This document shows positions 1-8,987 of a stretch of DNA of 34,327 bases, in pieces. The translations under genes were made by a program, and so were the position numbers. Origin of the DNA: Gammaproteobacteria bacterium (GTDB lineage: Bacteria > Pseudomonadota > Gammaproteobacteria > Steroidobacterales > Steroidobacteraceae); the NCBI GenBank assembly GCA_020029535.1, contig JAIBJM010000052.1, positions 1 through 34,327 on the forward strand, given 5' to 3'. Position 1 is the first letter of the stretch. The number at the start of each line of letters is the position of its first letter. The notes beneath the pieces were generated by a model. It did not search any database. It saw only the letters and a program-made list of their open reading frames with translations, and was not told the origin of the DNA.

Positions 1-2
1 AG

Positions 3-620
3 AGCCTCACCCCGCGTCTGGGCTATCACTATCTGGCGCCGGAGGATGGTGGCCTGACATTGCGCTACCGGCCCATGCCCGCTTCTTCGGCCATGAGGCG
101 AATCCGCAAGCAGATCGGTGACATCTCTCTCTACCGCTATTTTCAGGCCAATCTGGCGTTTTCTCCGAAGGCGTTGCGCAAGCCTCTGCGGCCGGCCGCC
201 GCCCATGCCGTGGGCTCCGGTAGCGCCAATTCAGATGTGCGGTTCCAGCTCCAGGCAGTGGAATGGTTCCTGGCGGAGCTGCCGGCCGCCACGGGGTTGC
301 CGCCAGAGTGCATCGCTCTCCTGCTCGACTCGGATCGCTACGCTCTTTACGACTCCCGCCAGGCATCGACTCCCAAGGACCGGCCGGAAGCGCGCAGCGC
401 TCTGATCACCGAGGCCGCCCGACGCGGTTTCCGCGTCGGCGATCTGGCGAACGCCTTCCGCGCCGCCTACGAGGGCAATCACGAGAAACTCGACTATTGG
501 CCCTTTGACCGCCACTGGAACCGCGCCGGCCACGGCGTCGCCGCTGCTGAAGCCTACCGCCTGCTGTACGGCGATGGCCGCGGGACCGTCTGCCGGCCGG
601 GAGCTGACGGGAACCGCTGA
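3..620 (+). CDS. SGNH/GDSL-type hydrolase, C-terminal part (5' end outside window)
   Basis: The reading frame is open from the left edge, so the true start lies outside the window and about 206 residues are visible. The C-terminal block PFDRHWNRAGH followed by an amphipathic helix is the Asp-x-x-His block V of SGNH hydrolases, which supplies the catalytic Asp and His. The N-terminal GDS block with the nucleophile is not in view. Such proteins in polysaccharide loci usually add or remove acetyl groups on sugars, and the neighbouring glycosyltransferases and acyltransferase make that role plausible here. It converges on the glycosyltransferase ending at 674, with 53 bp between them and no clear terminator hairpin. 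The family call is fairly secure; substrate and localisation cannot be judged from this fragment. Confidence 0.6.
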   Translation, partial: SLTPRLGYHYLAPEDGGLTLRYRPMPASSAMRRIRKQIGDISLYRYFQANLAFSPKALRKPLRPAAAHAVGSGSANSDVRFQLQAVEWFLAELPAATGLPPECIALLLDSDRYALYDSRQASTPKDRPEARSALITEAARRGFRVGDLANAFRAAYEGNHEKLDYWPFDRHWNRAGHGVAAAEAYRLLYGDGRGTVCRPGADGNR

Positions 621-673
621 CGCCGTGCCTTTCCCCGGCAAGTAACACAGCCCTACCCTTTCCGCCGCGCGAA

Positions 674-1828
674 TCAGCGGACATGCACTACGGTCATCCG
701 CTTCCGTGCGACGTTCGTATAGACACACAACGTTGCCGCGGCGACGTCGTCCCATGAGTGCGCGCGCGCGACCGAGCTGCGTTGGGCATCACGTTCCGCC
801 GCACTCCAACCCCGCGCCGCGACCGCGCGCAATCGGTCCGCCAGGACTGCAACATTGCCCATCGGAAAGTAGCGTTCCTCGCCAAGCCCGAGTTCGAGAT
901 TCGGCCGGATGTCGCTTGCCAGCACCGGCACACCGTAGCCTAGCGCCTCGAGTAGTGCGATGGGCATGCCTTCGTGCGCCGACGGCAGCACGAATACGCC
1001 GGCGTTCGCGAACAGCTCGCTCAGGGCGGCACCGGAACGGAACCCGGCGATCACCCCACCAGGCAGTGCGCGCGTGCGCGATTCAACCTCTGTGGCGTAT
1101 TCCGCAGGATGGCCTGCGTCGCCAACGATGACGAGCTTCCAGCCGGGAAGGCCGGCAGCGGCAAAGGCGTCCGCGAGATCGAGCACGCGTTTCTCGGGCA
1201 CGAGGCGACCAACAAACAGCGCATAGCGGCCGCTATCGAGTCCGAGTTCCCGGAGCGTCAATCGCCCCTGTGGCAGCTCCGGCACAAGCACGCCATTGCC
1301 GATGCGCGTCGCTTCGATGCTGTGCGCTGTACGAACTACCTCGCGGAGTTCCTCCGACACGACGATGACGGCGCTGGACCATGCACACGCCACCGCTTCC
1401 GATGCGCGCAGAATGATGCGCACGGGCGCGCTCCACTTTCCCCAGAGGTAGTTGCGCGAGTGGTGCGTGAACACGACGCGCAGCCCGGCCAGGCGTGCGA
1501 GTGGCACCCAGAGCGCACCGCCGAGAGCCTGGAAATGGACGATGTCAGGCCGTCGCCAGGCTGCGTACAGTACACAGAGCATCGTGTGTACCAAGGCCTC
1601 GATGCCGGCCTTGGCCGGTGACCAGATGCGCTTGAAGCGCACGCCGCGCCAGTGGCGCGGCGCGTTGGCCGGAACGAACGGTGTGCGCACGATGGCCTCG
1701 ACGTCGCAGCCGAGGACAACCAGCCTTGGGCACAGCTGTTCAAGATGAGATTCGACGCCGCCCTGCACACCGGGGAAGCCACGGTGCCCGATCATGAGCA
1801 CGCGTAGCGGTCGGACGGCAGCGCTCAC
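674..1828 (-). CDS. GT4-family glycosyltransferase
   Basis: A 384-residue GT-B fold glycosyltransferase, probably acting on the cytoplasmic face to add one sugar of the exopolysaccharide repeat unit. The N-terminal domain opens with VLMIGHRGFPGVQGG, the Gly-rich acceptor-side loop common in GT4 enzymes. The C-terminal domain has the FVGRLVPEKR strand-loop and an intact EX7E motif (EGMPIALLE), where the Glu residues contact the donor nucleotide sugar. The start is GTG at 1828, overlapping the stop of the upstream glycosyltransferase by four bases (GTGA), which fixes the start and indicates translational coupling. It is the last gene of a minus-strand block of acyltransferase, glycosyltransferase, glycosyltransferase. 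The sugar specificity is not readable from the sequence. Confidence 0.85.
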   Translation of the reverse strand: MSAAVRPLRVLMIGHRGFPGVQGGVESHLEQLCPRLVVLGCDVEAIVRTPFVPANAPRHWRGVRFKRIWSPAKAGIEALVHTMLCVLYAAWRRPDIVHFQALGGALWVPLARLAGLRVVFTHHSRNYLWGKWSAPVRIILRASEAVACAWSSAVIVVSEELREVVRTAHSIEATRIGNGVLVPELPQGRLTLRELGLDSGRYALFVGRLVPEKRVLDLADAFAAAGLPGWKLVIVGDAGHPAEYATEVESRTRALPGGVIAGFRSGAALSELFANAGVFVLPSAHEGMPIALLEALGYGVPVLASDIRPNLELGLGEERYFPMGNVAVLADRLRAVAARGWSAAERDAQRSSVARAHSWDDVAAATLCVYTNVARKRMTVVHVR

Positions 1829-3054
1829 GTCTCCGCTCCGATCTCCGCGTAGAGGTCCCGCATGCGCTGCGCATAGTGCGACGGCGCAAAAGAATCCTCG
1901 ACCCAGCGCCGACCTGCACGGCCCATCTCCACCAGCTGCAAAGGCGGCGCTGCGGCTGCGCGCGTGAGTGCTGCGGCAAGAGCTTCCGGCTGGCCGACGT
2001 CAAATACAAAGCCGGTTTCGCCTTCACGTATCAGCTCCGGGATGCCGGCGATGCCGGCGCCGATGGCCGGGCGTCCCAGCGCATAGCCCTCGAGGATTGA
2101 CAGTGGCGCATTTTCGTAGCACTCCGACGCAAGCACCACGGCGCGCGCCGAGCGGATGTGATCATGCAAGGCACGACCGGTCTGGAAGCCGGCAAATTCT
2201 ACCGGCGCTCCAAGTTCCGCGGCGAGCTCGCGCAGTGCTCCTTCTTCCGGCCCGCTGCCGACGAATTTCACTCGTTGGCCGGACAAGGCTGCAGCACGTA
2301 CGATCGTCGAGAGACCCTTCTCGCGCGACAGGCGGCCGAAATAGACGAAGTCTTTGCCCGGCGCATACGAAGGTGCGTGTGCATCGATGTCGACGAAATT
2401 TGGAATGTGGCGGAAACGGTTACGTTCCCATCCCCAGCTCACGAGCTTGTCGATGATGAATCTGCTGGGGGCGGCGAACACGTTCACATGCCGCTCGTAG
2501 GTACGTAACAGGCGATGCGTGACGGACTCGATCCCGATCAGAGTGCTGAGCGTCAGCGACCCCTTGATGCAACGGTTGGTGATCACGTTGTACAACTTGC
2601 CGCCTTTGCACTTTTCGCAGATGCGGCCGTGGGAATACATGCTGTATGCGGGGCACGAGAGTTTCAGGTCGTGCACTGTCAACACGACCGGCACGCCACG
2701 GCCACGCAGCAGGCCGAGGATCGCGGGGGACAGGTGGTGGTAGATATTGTGCGCGTGCGCGACCTGCGGCTTCACGTGGTCGACGAGACGCGCGATCCGC
2801 TGCCGCGCATCCGTCGACCAGATGACGCGGGGCACGCGGCGGAGTTGTTGCCAGGCGCTGTACTTTGCACCGAATTCCAGCTCTTCCGCGAACCATGACG
2901 ACCATTCAGTCGACAGGTTCTTCTCGTGCTGCATCGAGAATGGCACGACCCGCCAGCCGAGTTCGCCGAACAGACGATTGTGCTCGAGGAATACCACTTC
3001 GGCGCCGCCGCGACGGTAGTAGTAGTTGTTGATGGACAGCAGTGTCGGCGTCAT
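1825..3054 (-). CDS. GT4-family glycosyltransferase with Cys cluster
   Basis: About 409 residues, GT-B fold. The N-terminus has an RRGGAE loop (acceptor-side Gly-rich loop). A Cys-rich segment follows in mid N-domain (LSCPAY, then CEKCKGGK and a further Cys), a feature of a recognisable GT4 subgroup and possibly structural or metal-binding. The C-domain carries FVYFGRLSREKG and an EX7E motif (ENAPLSILE). I chose ATG at 3054 because the conserved N-terminal strand begins right after it; an in-frame TTG at 3075 would add seven residues. It starts 39 bp after the acyltransferase stop and overlaps the next gene by four bases. Likely job: transfer of one sugar to the lipid-linked repeat unit. Donor and acceptor are unknown. 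Confidence 0.85.
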   Translation of the reverse strand: MTPTLLSINNYYYRRGGAEVVFLEHNRLFGELGWRVVPFSMQHEKNLSTEWSSWFAEELEFGAKYSAWQQLRRVPRVIWSTDARQRIARLVDHVKPQVAHAHNIYHHLSPAILGLLRGRGVPVVLTVHDLKLSCPAYSMYSHGRICEKCKGGKLYNVITNRCIKGSLTLSTLIGIESVTHRLLRTYERHVNVFAAPSRFIIDKLVSWGWERNRFRHIPNFVDIDAHAPSYAPGKDFVYFGRLSREKGLSTIVRAAALSGQRVKFVGSGPEEGALRELAAELGAPVEFAGFQTGRALHDHIRSARAVVLASECYENAPLSILEGYALGRPAIGAGIAGIPELIREGETGFVFDVGQPEALAAALTRAAAAPPLQLVEMGRAGRRWVEDSFAPSHYAQRMRDLYAEIGAET

Positions 3055-3093
3055 TGAGACATTCTGGCACAGCAAATGGCCGTCCAGCTCCTG

Positions 3094-4251
3094 TCAGGAT
3101 GAGGCGTTGCTGTCTGCGCCGGCGATCACGGCGGCGCCGCGCGGCGGCCGATCGAGCCAGCGTTTGCGTAGCCGCAGGAACGGCGCCTCCACCAGCACGA
3201 AAGTAACGACGGCCACCGCCAGCGACGTGACGATCACCTCGAGGTAACCGGAGAAGAAGCCGGGGAGGTCGATTCCCGGATTCAACGGCAGCCACGCGAT
3301 GAGCGCGAAGTGGTTCAGATACATCGCATAGCTCAGCCGCGAACCGATGTGGAACCCGCGCCAGCGCAGCACCCGCTCGATTGGCGAACGATCGCGTAGC
3401 ACGAACAGCGTGATGGCGCCGTAGATTAGCGCGAGCGCGAGATACGAGAACATCGTCTTGTCGATGCTATGCAGAACACCGCCGGACACAACCAGTGCCA
3501 GCGGTACGAGCGCGTTGCGTATCACAGGTCTAGGCGCCAGAGTCCACGGCTTTACCACATGGAACCAGGCGAGCAGCAATCCGAACAGCAAGCCATCGGC
3601 GCGTGTGTGGATCGGCGCGTAGATGACATACACTTCATCAGGGCCGGGCTCGCGTCCGAATGCCTGCACCGCATGCAGCCGCGACAACGGCAGCAGCAGC
3701 ATCAGCGACACCATCAGGATCCAGTGATGTTTCAGCGGCATGCGCCGGAACAGCAACAGCAGCAACGGAATGGCGATGTAGAACTGCTCTTCCGTCGACA
3801 GCGACCAGCCTCCCGAGACTGCTCCGCGCACATAGTTCGAGAAGAACAGTGCATCCGGGATGAACCGGCGCCAAGGTGCCGGATCGCCGTCGTTCGCAAT
3901 ACCCATCATCGCAACGACCAGTGCGAAGGCGATGAAGGCGAAGTAGTATGGCCAGATGCGCAGGCCTCGCCGTAGCAGGAAGCGCGGGACGTCCACGGTG
4001 CCGCTTCGTTGCAGTTCACGCCAAAGCTGGCTGCCGATCAGGTAGCCGGAGAGGATGAAGAACAGGTCGACGCCGGTCCAACCCCAGTTGAACAGTGGCA
4101 GGCGGTTGATCGCAAGCGTGCTGCCGTGCCGGGTAGCGTGTTCGGTCCAGTGGACGGAGATGACCAGCAGGATCGCAAGGGTGCGCAGTGCATCAAGGCC
4201 ACCGATGGTGCGGCTCGGCGGATGCCATAAATCACGCAACGCTTCTCGCAT
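3094..4251 (-). CDS. Acyltransferase family 3 (OafA/YrhL-like) membrane protein
   Basis: A 385-residue integral membrane protein of the acyltransferase-3 family, which moves acyl groups (usually acetyl) across the inner membrane onto sugars of O-antigen or exopolysaccharide. The start region GGLDALRTLAILLVISVHW carries the family's Arg and His, FILSGYLIG is the typical third block, and RRGLRIWPYY contains the conserved Arg-rich turn. About ten hydrophobic segments can be counted. It lacks the extra C-terminal SGNH domain found in some relatives, although an SGNH protein is encoded nearby at 3-620. ATG at 4251 has AGGA seven bases upstream. It leads the minus-strand block with two glycosyltransferases and is divergent from the gene at 4366. 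Confidence 0.85.
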   Translation of the reverse strand: MREALRDLWHPPSRTIGGLDALRTLAILLVISVHWTEHATRHGSTLAINRLPLFNWGWTGVDLFFILSGYLIGSQLWRELQRSGTVDVPRFLLRRGLRIWPYYFAFIAFALVVAMMGIANDGDPAPWRRFIPDALFFSNYVRGAVSGGWSLSTEEQFYIAIPLLLLLFRRMPLKHHWILMVSLMLLLPLSRLHAVQAFGREPGPDEVYVIYAPIHTRADGLLFGLLLAWFHVVKPWTLAPRPVIRNALVPLALVVSGGVLHSIDKTMFSYLALALIYGAITLFVLRDRSPIERVLRWRGFHIGSRLSYAMYLNHFALIAWLPLNPGIDLPGFFSGYLEVIVTSLAVAVVTFVLVEAPFLRLRKRWLDRPPRGAAVIAGADSNASS

Positions 4252-4365
4252 TGATTCCTGGAGGGGGAGGGAAGAATATCCGTCTGCGCGGGAATGGTAG
4301 CATTACCTCCGCTTCCGCAGGGCATTTGACATCTTCGGGCTCCGTCGCTGGACGCGAGCACTTCG
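4252..4365. promoter_or_regulatory. Divergent intergenic region
   Basis: This 114-bp gap separates the divergent acyltransferase and beta-propeller genes and should hold both promoters. A TTGACA hexamer lies at 4326-4331 on the plus strand, but no convincing -10 box sits 16-18 bp downstream. On the minus strand AGGA precedes the acyltransferase ATG at a good distance. No operator-like repeat was seen. Confidence 0.35.
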
Positions 4366-5442
4366 ATGCGCCACCATTCTCGCTGGCAACGATGTTTGTA
4401 TGGATGGGTCAGGCATGCGTATCGTGGTGACGGGAGCGCGGTGTCTGGACGGCACGCTGCGCGCTACCGCCTGATGCTCCAGACACCTGCCTCCAGAATT
4501 GCACGCTGGTTGCGGCGTCTGGACCACGCGCTGTTCCGGATCGAGATCTGGAACATTGGTGTGGTCGAAGTCAGCGCCGCGGAGCTGCTGCGTGGTGCAG
4601 CGCTGGGTCCGGTTCGCTGGGCACGGCTGTCGCCGAACCCCCGCCTGCGCGCAGATCCGGTGTTCTGGCAGGCCAGTGATGGTCTGCGGATACTCTACGA
4701 GGAGTTACCGCTGCTGGGCGGCAAGGCAGGCATCCGCAGCGTGCCGGTTGCCGACATGGATGCTGGCGGACGTGCCCGGGTCGAGATCGAGCGACCGACA
4801 CATTTGTCCTATCCGCTGCTGGTCGATGACGACGATGGCACCTATTGTGTGCCCGAGTCGGCTTTTTCCAACGGTGTGGACCTGTACCGCTGGGATGTGG
4901 GGCGCGGCGCGTGGGGTGTGCCGCAGCGGATCATCGACGGTGTACCGATTATTGATCCGACGATCATACGCAGGCCGGATGGTTGGTACATGCTCGGGTC
5001 CCTGCTTGGTCCAACCATTGGTACGCGCCTGCATGTGTGGCAGGCGCCGCAGCTGCACGGACCCTGGCGACCGCATACCGGCGGCCCGTTTGTATCGACG
5101 CAGGGCACGGCACGCGGTGCTGGCCCACTGTTCACAGTGGACGGGCAGCTCTTTCGACCCAGTCAGGAAGCACGGGGCGGCTATGGTTCGGCGCTCTGCA
5201 TCAACCGCGTGGAGCAGCTCGACGCACAGGATTTCCGTGAGATCGAAGTGATGCGCCTGCGTCCCGATCCGCAATGCCCTTACCCGCATGGTCTGCACAC
5301 ACTGGCTTTCCACGGAAATTTGGCTGTCATCGACGGCAAGTGTTACCAGCGACACCCGCTGGCGGCACTCTCGAAGATGTTGTGGTGGCTGCGCACGTAT
5401 GAAGTTGCCGCGAATCAGACCAACGAAAACGCTTCCATGTAG
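4366..5442 (+). CDS. GINT1_N-like five-bladed beta-propeller protein
   Basis: Up to 358 residues. From about residue 55 on it resembles the beta-propeller domain named after the N-terminal part of plant glucosamine inositolphosphorylceramide transferase, also found in bacterial polysaccharide loci. Visible features are IEIWNIGVVE, the ADPVFW strand, YEELPLLGGKAGI, PLLVDDDDGTYCVPES and IDPTIIRRPDGWYM, the repeated Asp-Pro/aromatic blade pattern reminiscent of GH43-like folds. Bacterial relatives often carry an extra N-terminal formyltransferase-like domain, which is missing here. The start is uncertain: no good ribosome site precedes ATG 4366 or ATG 4474, and similarity begins near the latter. 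The 3' end overlaps the convergent glycosyltransferase gene by 28 bp. It is probably an enzyme or binding protein for a polysaccharide substituent; I cannot name the reaction. Confidence 0.55.
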   Translation: MRHHSRWQRCLYGWVRHAYRGDGSAVSGRHAARYRLMLQTPASRIARWLRRLDHALFRIEIWNIGVVEVSAAELLRGAALGPVRWARLSPNPRLRADPVFWQASDGLRILYEELPLLGGKAGIRSVPVADMDAGGRARVEIERPTHLSYPLLVDDDDGTYCVPESAFSNGVDLYRWDVGRGAWGVPQRIIDGVPIIDPTIIRRPDGWYMLGSLLGPTIGTRLHVWQAPQLHGPWRPHTGGPFVSTQGTARGAGPLFTVDGQLFRPSQEARGGYGSALCINRVEQLDAQDFREIEVMRLRPDPQCPYPHGLHTLAFHGNLAVIDGKCYQRHPLAALSKMLWWLRTYEVAANQTNENASM

Positions 5443-6536
5443 GCTGCCATCATCAGATCAAACGTGAAGCGCTGTACAACTGTGGTTCGCGCATTGTCCC
5501 CCATGGACTTGCGCCGGGAGGCGTCGTGCCACAACGCCGCCGCGGCAGCGGGGAATTCAGCGGCAAAATGGTCTGCATCAGCCAGCATTCCGTCGTCGCC
5601 GTCGGTCACCATCTCCGGCCCTCCGCCCTGTTTCGTGACGATGACAGGCAGGGACATGGCCATTGCCTCCAAGGCTGCGTTGGAAAACACTTCGACGGAG
5701 GGCAGGGCAAAAATATCCATTGCTGCCAATCCGGCCCGGACGTCGCTGGCCGCGCCGGCGAAACATGTGACCTCGCGCAGGCCCAGATCGTTTGCGGCGG
5801 ATTCAAGCAGCGGCCGATGCGGGCCATCGCCGATCATCAGCAGATGCGCCGGAATCCCCTTCTCGCGCAGGGTGCCCAGTCCCTGGAGCAGTGCAAGTTG
5901 GTTCTTGTCCGGAAACAGGCGTCCGACAGTACCGATCAGCAGATGATCAGCAGGTACGCCGAGGCGTCGGCGGAGCTCCAGCCCCGCTTCGCGCATGGAG
6001 TCCCGGGAGAAGCGCGTCGTATCGACACCGTTGTAGATTACGCGAGCCCGTCGAAGGGCGTCTGAACCGGCCGGTAGCCACTGGGTCCTCTGTGCCCCGC
6101 AGCCGAACACGACGGTGTCGAATGCCTGCAGAATCGTTCTATAGAGCGGCAATGTCAGCCTGTCGCGTCTGCGGACGAAATGGGTCACGTTGATCAGACT
6201 GACGAGGCGTGGTCGCCGGATTGCGAATCGGGTGGCGACGCAGGTGTATAGCGCCGGATACTGGTTGACCGCGACAATCGTGCGAGGTTGCTGTTGCTCT
6301 ACAAGAGCGCGCAGTCTGCGCGCAGACCGCCACGAAAACTTTCCGGACCTGTGCAAATGCCACAGCTGCGTCGCGCCGGAGATCTGCGGTGCCAGCGTCA
6401 TGTCGGTGCCCAGCATGGCGATGCCGGTACGCAGACCCGCGGCCTCCAGCGCGTTGCACAGTGCAACAGACTTGCGCTCCGAGCCTCCCATCGTGAGGCT
6501 GTTCATGATAAACAGCGCGTCCATCGATGCCGTCAT
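5415..6536 (-). CDS. GT4-family glycosyltransferase
   Basis: A 373-residue GT-B enzyme. The N-terminus reads IMNSLTMGGSERKS, the GGxE/K acceptor-side loop. The linker contains VIYNGVDTTRFS, the standard start of the C-domain, followed by GTVGRLFPDKNQ. The donor-site EX7E motif is intact (EVFSNAALE) and is followed by the GGGPEMV turn. ATG 6536 overlaps the TGA of the upstream glycosyltransferase by four bases. It is the last gene of the long minus-strand assembly operon and runs 28 bp into the 3' end of the convergent propeller gene. Expected role: addition of one sugar to the undecaprenyl-linked repeat; specificity unknown. Confidence 0.87.
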   Translation of the reverse strand: MTASMDALFIMNSLTMGGSERKSVALCNALEAAGLRTGIAMLGTDMTLAPQISGATQLWHLHRSGKFSWRSARRLRALVEQQQPRTIVAVNQYPALYTCVATRFAIRRPRLVSLINVTHFVRRRDRLTLPLYRTILQAFDTVVFGCGAQRTQWLPAGSDALRRARVIYNGVDTTRFSRDSMREAGLELRRRLGVPADHLLIGTVGRLFPDKNQLALLQGLGTLREKGIPAHLLMIGDGPHRPLLESAANDLGLREVTCFAGAASDVRAGLAAMDIFALPSVEVFSNAALEAMAMSLPVIVTKQGGGPEMVTDGDDGMLADADHFAAEFPAAAAALWHDASRRKSMGDNARTTVVQRFTFDLMMAAYMEAFSLV

Positions 6537-7645
6537 CGCAACAGGTCGAGATACCGCTGTGCCACGGCCTGCGCTGAGTAGTGCTGCGTGGCGAACGCCT
6601 GCGCAACCGCGCCCATCGATCGCAGTTCGTCTGATGCCGGCAATAACCGCGTCAGCGCGGCGGGCAGTTTTCCGGCTTCCGTGCAGTGGATGCCGAGCGT
6701 TTCCCTGGCGATCAGGCCATCGGGATCGAAGGTGCTCACTACCGGCACAGATCGCATCCAGGACTGCAGGAAGGTGTTCGGGAATCCTTCGACAGTGGAT
6801 GTATTAAGGAAGACGCGGGCGCGTTCGAACAGACCACCCACATCCTGGTAAGGCACTGCGCCATGAACCGTCACGTTGGGAATCGCGCGCGCCTCAGCCA
6901 CGAGCCGCTCGTAGTAGCTCTCAAGGCCCGGCAGCGCGCCGCCTGCAATCGAGAACCGGAACTGGGGGAGCTGGCGGGCAATCTGCAATGCAACCTCTGG
7001 CCGTTTGACCTGCCTGAAGTTACTGACCCACAGGACATCTATGTCCTTCTTTTCGGGAGGAAGGGTGTTGCCGGTTTCGGCTGCCATGTTGATCAGTTCA
7101 CTCGCCAGTCCGTAGTTCGATTGAAGCAGGTTCTGCTGGTGCACGGTCTGGGCAGCGATAAGGTGAGAGTTCCTCATGCCGTACTCGAATAGTTTTCGGT
7201 CGCGCCAGTACTTGATGAGCTGCGCACCGGGAATGCAGTTGGCGTCCGATGCGATCCGGCATATCAGTTTGCGGTGGAATTGCCTGCAGAACCAGGCCGC
7301 GTAGCCGGTTTCCACTCCTGCCGGAGACTGGTAATAGATGTCCGCATCGGCTCGATGCATGGCAGCGATAACCGCTGTCATGCGCGGATGGATGAATCGC
7401 AGCACGGGCACACCCGCGTCACGCCGGTACGTGGCGATGGCGCGGATTCCGTCAACAACCGTATCCCGGGGTTGACCATGATCGTATACGAGGATGCTGA
7501 TATCCAGCCCTAGATCGCGCCATGCGCGCGCCAGCAGGACATGCTGCACGGGCTCCCCACCGATGAATTGGACATCTTTCTGGGCCGACAGAACCGGCCA
7601 GGCATCGAGTCCAACGAAGCACAGCTTCATGCGCGCTCGGCTCAT
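6533..7645 (-). CDS. GT4-family glycosyltransferase with EX7Q donor motif (paralog of 18329-19450)
   Basis: A 370-residue GT-B glycosyltransferase. Early segments GGEPVQHVLLA, RFIHPRMTA and DADIYYQSPAG, the middle segment SDANCIPG with RDRKLFEYG, and VLWVSNFRQVKRPE at the domain junction all have close counterparts in the protein at 18329-19450, so the two are paralogs. The donor motif reads EGFPNTFLQ, so the second Glu of EX7E is Gln in both. ATG 7645 overlaps the stop of the Wzy-like gene by four bases, which supports this start over the internal Met at residue 6. It belongs to the export/assembly operon and likely adds a sugar to the repeat unit. Confidence 0.85.
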   Translation of the reverse strand: MSRARMKLCFVGLDAWPVLSAQKDVQFIGGEPVQHVLLARAWRDLGLDISILVYDHGQPRDTVVDGIRAIATYRRDAGVPVLRFIHPRMTAVIAAMHRADADIYYQSPAGVETGYAAWFCRQFHRKLICRIASDANCIPGAQLIKYWRDRKLFEYGMRNSHLIAAQTVHQQNLLQSNYGLASELINMAAETGNTLPPEKKDIDVLWVSNFRQVKRPEVALQIARQLPQFRFSIAGGALPGLESYYERLVAEARAIPNVTVHGAVPYQDVGGLFERARVFLNTSTVEGFPNTFLQSWMRSVPVVSTFDPDGLIARETLGIHCTEAGKLPAALTRLLPASDELRSMGAVAQAFATQHYSAQAVAQRYLDLLR

Positions 7646-8982
7646 CCGTGCCGATCTCGCAGAGGGCTGTTTGTGCTTTGAGGCTGCGCATGCCAGCCAT
7701 AGCGGTCACTCGCTTGTACGGGCGCCTGCTGCAATACCGGCCTGCCTCCATTCTGGACCTCTGTTTGGACGGCCAGCAGGCCGGCCCGCGTAACGAAGCC
7801 GATATATGCCCAGATGTAGAGCCACGCGGCAAACATCTCGATAAAGAACACGGCGGTTGCCACCGACAGCAGGCTGACGACGAAGGCGATGTAGGTAAAG
7901 CGGTCAGGCGAGGTCAGGCGTTTGGCGGTCTTCGTCGCCAGCTTTATGGCGGTTACAAATGGAATGATGAGGCAGATGAGCCCGGGTAATCCCAGATTGA
8001 ACCAATAACTGAGGTAGGTATTGTGAGGTGAGTACTGGAACGGCATGCTCCAGTAGACGCGCCATCCATAGCCGGTCAGGAAGGTGAGCGGCTCCGCTGC
8101 CATGACTTTGATCGCAGCAATCCAGAAATCTGTTCGCCCGCTGGTGGCCTCACCAAGATCGGCTTGGCCACTTTCGCTCATCAGGCGATCGAGCACCAGG
8201 CTGCGGAATTCGCTGTTGATTGCAAACATGACAAGCAGGCACAGCACTATGCCGGCAGTTCCGATCGCTAGCAGCCGGCTTACAGGCAGCTGCCGCCGGA
8301 ATATGTAGGCCGCAATGATGGCGCCTACGAACAGGCCCAGGAAGCCACCCCTGGATACGGTGAGCAGCATCACGACTGCCGCCATGCCCGCAGACGCGAT
8401 CCATGTTGTGCGCCAGAATCCGCGATCTGTAACCGCTCTGGCGATGTAGATGGGCAGGAAGAACGCGATGTAGGCGGCGTACATGTTCGCTTCACCCAGC
8501 GCGCCGTCGACACGTCCATCATCGCGTATTGGGGACACGCCGAATCCCGTCAGCCCGGAAACCTCCGCAAGTGTGAACAGCTGCGGCAGGTTGCTTGCAA
8601 GCGCCGCCAGCCGCATTGCCAGATCGGTCTCTTCCTTGGTTCGCACGGCAAAAAAACATACCAGGAACATGACGTAGAAATCCGCAATGATGGGTTTGAT
8701 CAACAGGCCATTGCCGACGACGTCATAGTTGTCGTAGCGAATGATGAAGCTGGCGACGACCCATGTAAGCAGCGCGTACAGGATCAGGAGCAATTGTGGC
8801 GTGTGCATTCCCCGAGGGCGGAAACGCAGTTCGCGAGTCAGCATTCCGCGCAGCATCAGGAATGCGAAGAAGGAATACAGGAACAGGTTCTTGAAGCTGA
8901 TGCCTGGGGCCAGGCCCTTGTCGATAACAAAGATGTCGAGTGTTATCTGCCAGACGAACAGCGCGCCGAGTAGGTACGGCAT
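7642..8982 (-). CDS. O-antigen ligase / Wzy-like polysaccharide polymerase
   Basis: A 446-residue integral membrane protein with roughly ten to twelve hydrophobic segments and a long periplasmic loop after about residue 270 (from the FRSLVLDRLMSES region to the YSPHNTYLSYWFNLG block). The segment LLTVSRGGFLGLFVG is the conserved start of the Wzy_C (O-antigen ligase-like) domain, and the conserved His in SPHNTYL fits the catalytic loop of this family. In this operon, beside a Wzz/GumC protein and a BY-kinase, polymerisation of repeat units in the periplasm is more likely than ligation to lipid A. It starts six bases after the kinase gene and overlaps the next glycosyltransferase by four bases. 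Confidence 0.8.
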   Translation of the reverse strand: MPYLLGALFVWQITLDIFVIDKGLAPGISFKNLFLYSFFAFLMLRGMLTRELRFRPRGMHTPQLLLILYALLTWVVASFIIRYDNYDVVGNGLLIKPIIADFYVMFLVCFFAVRTKEETDLAMRLAALASNLPQLFTLAEVSGLTGFGVSPIRDDGRVDGALGEANMYAAYIAFFLPIYIARAVTDRGFWRTTWIASAGMAAVVMLLTVSRGGFLGLFVGAIIAAYIFRRQLPVSRLLAIGTAGIVLCLLVMFAINSEFRSLVLDRLMSESGQADLGEATSGRTDFWIAAIKVMAAEPLTFLTGYGWRVYWSMPFQYSPHNTYLSYWFNLGLPGLICLIIPFVTAIKLATKTAKRLTSPDRFTYIAFVVSLLSVATAVFFIEMFAAWLYIWAYIGFVTRAGLLAVQTEVQNGGRPVLQQAPVQASDRYGWHAQPQSTNSPLRDRHG

Positions 8983-8987
8983 TCCGC

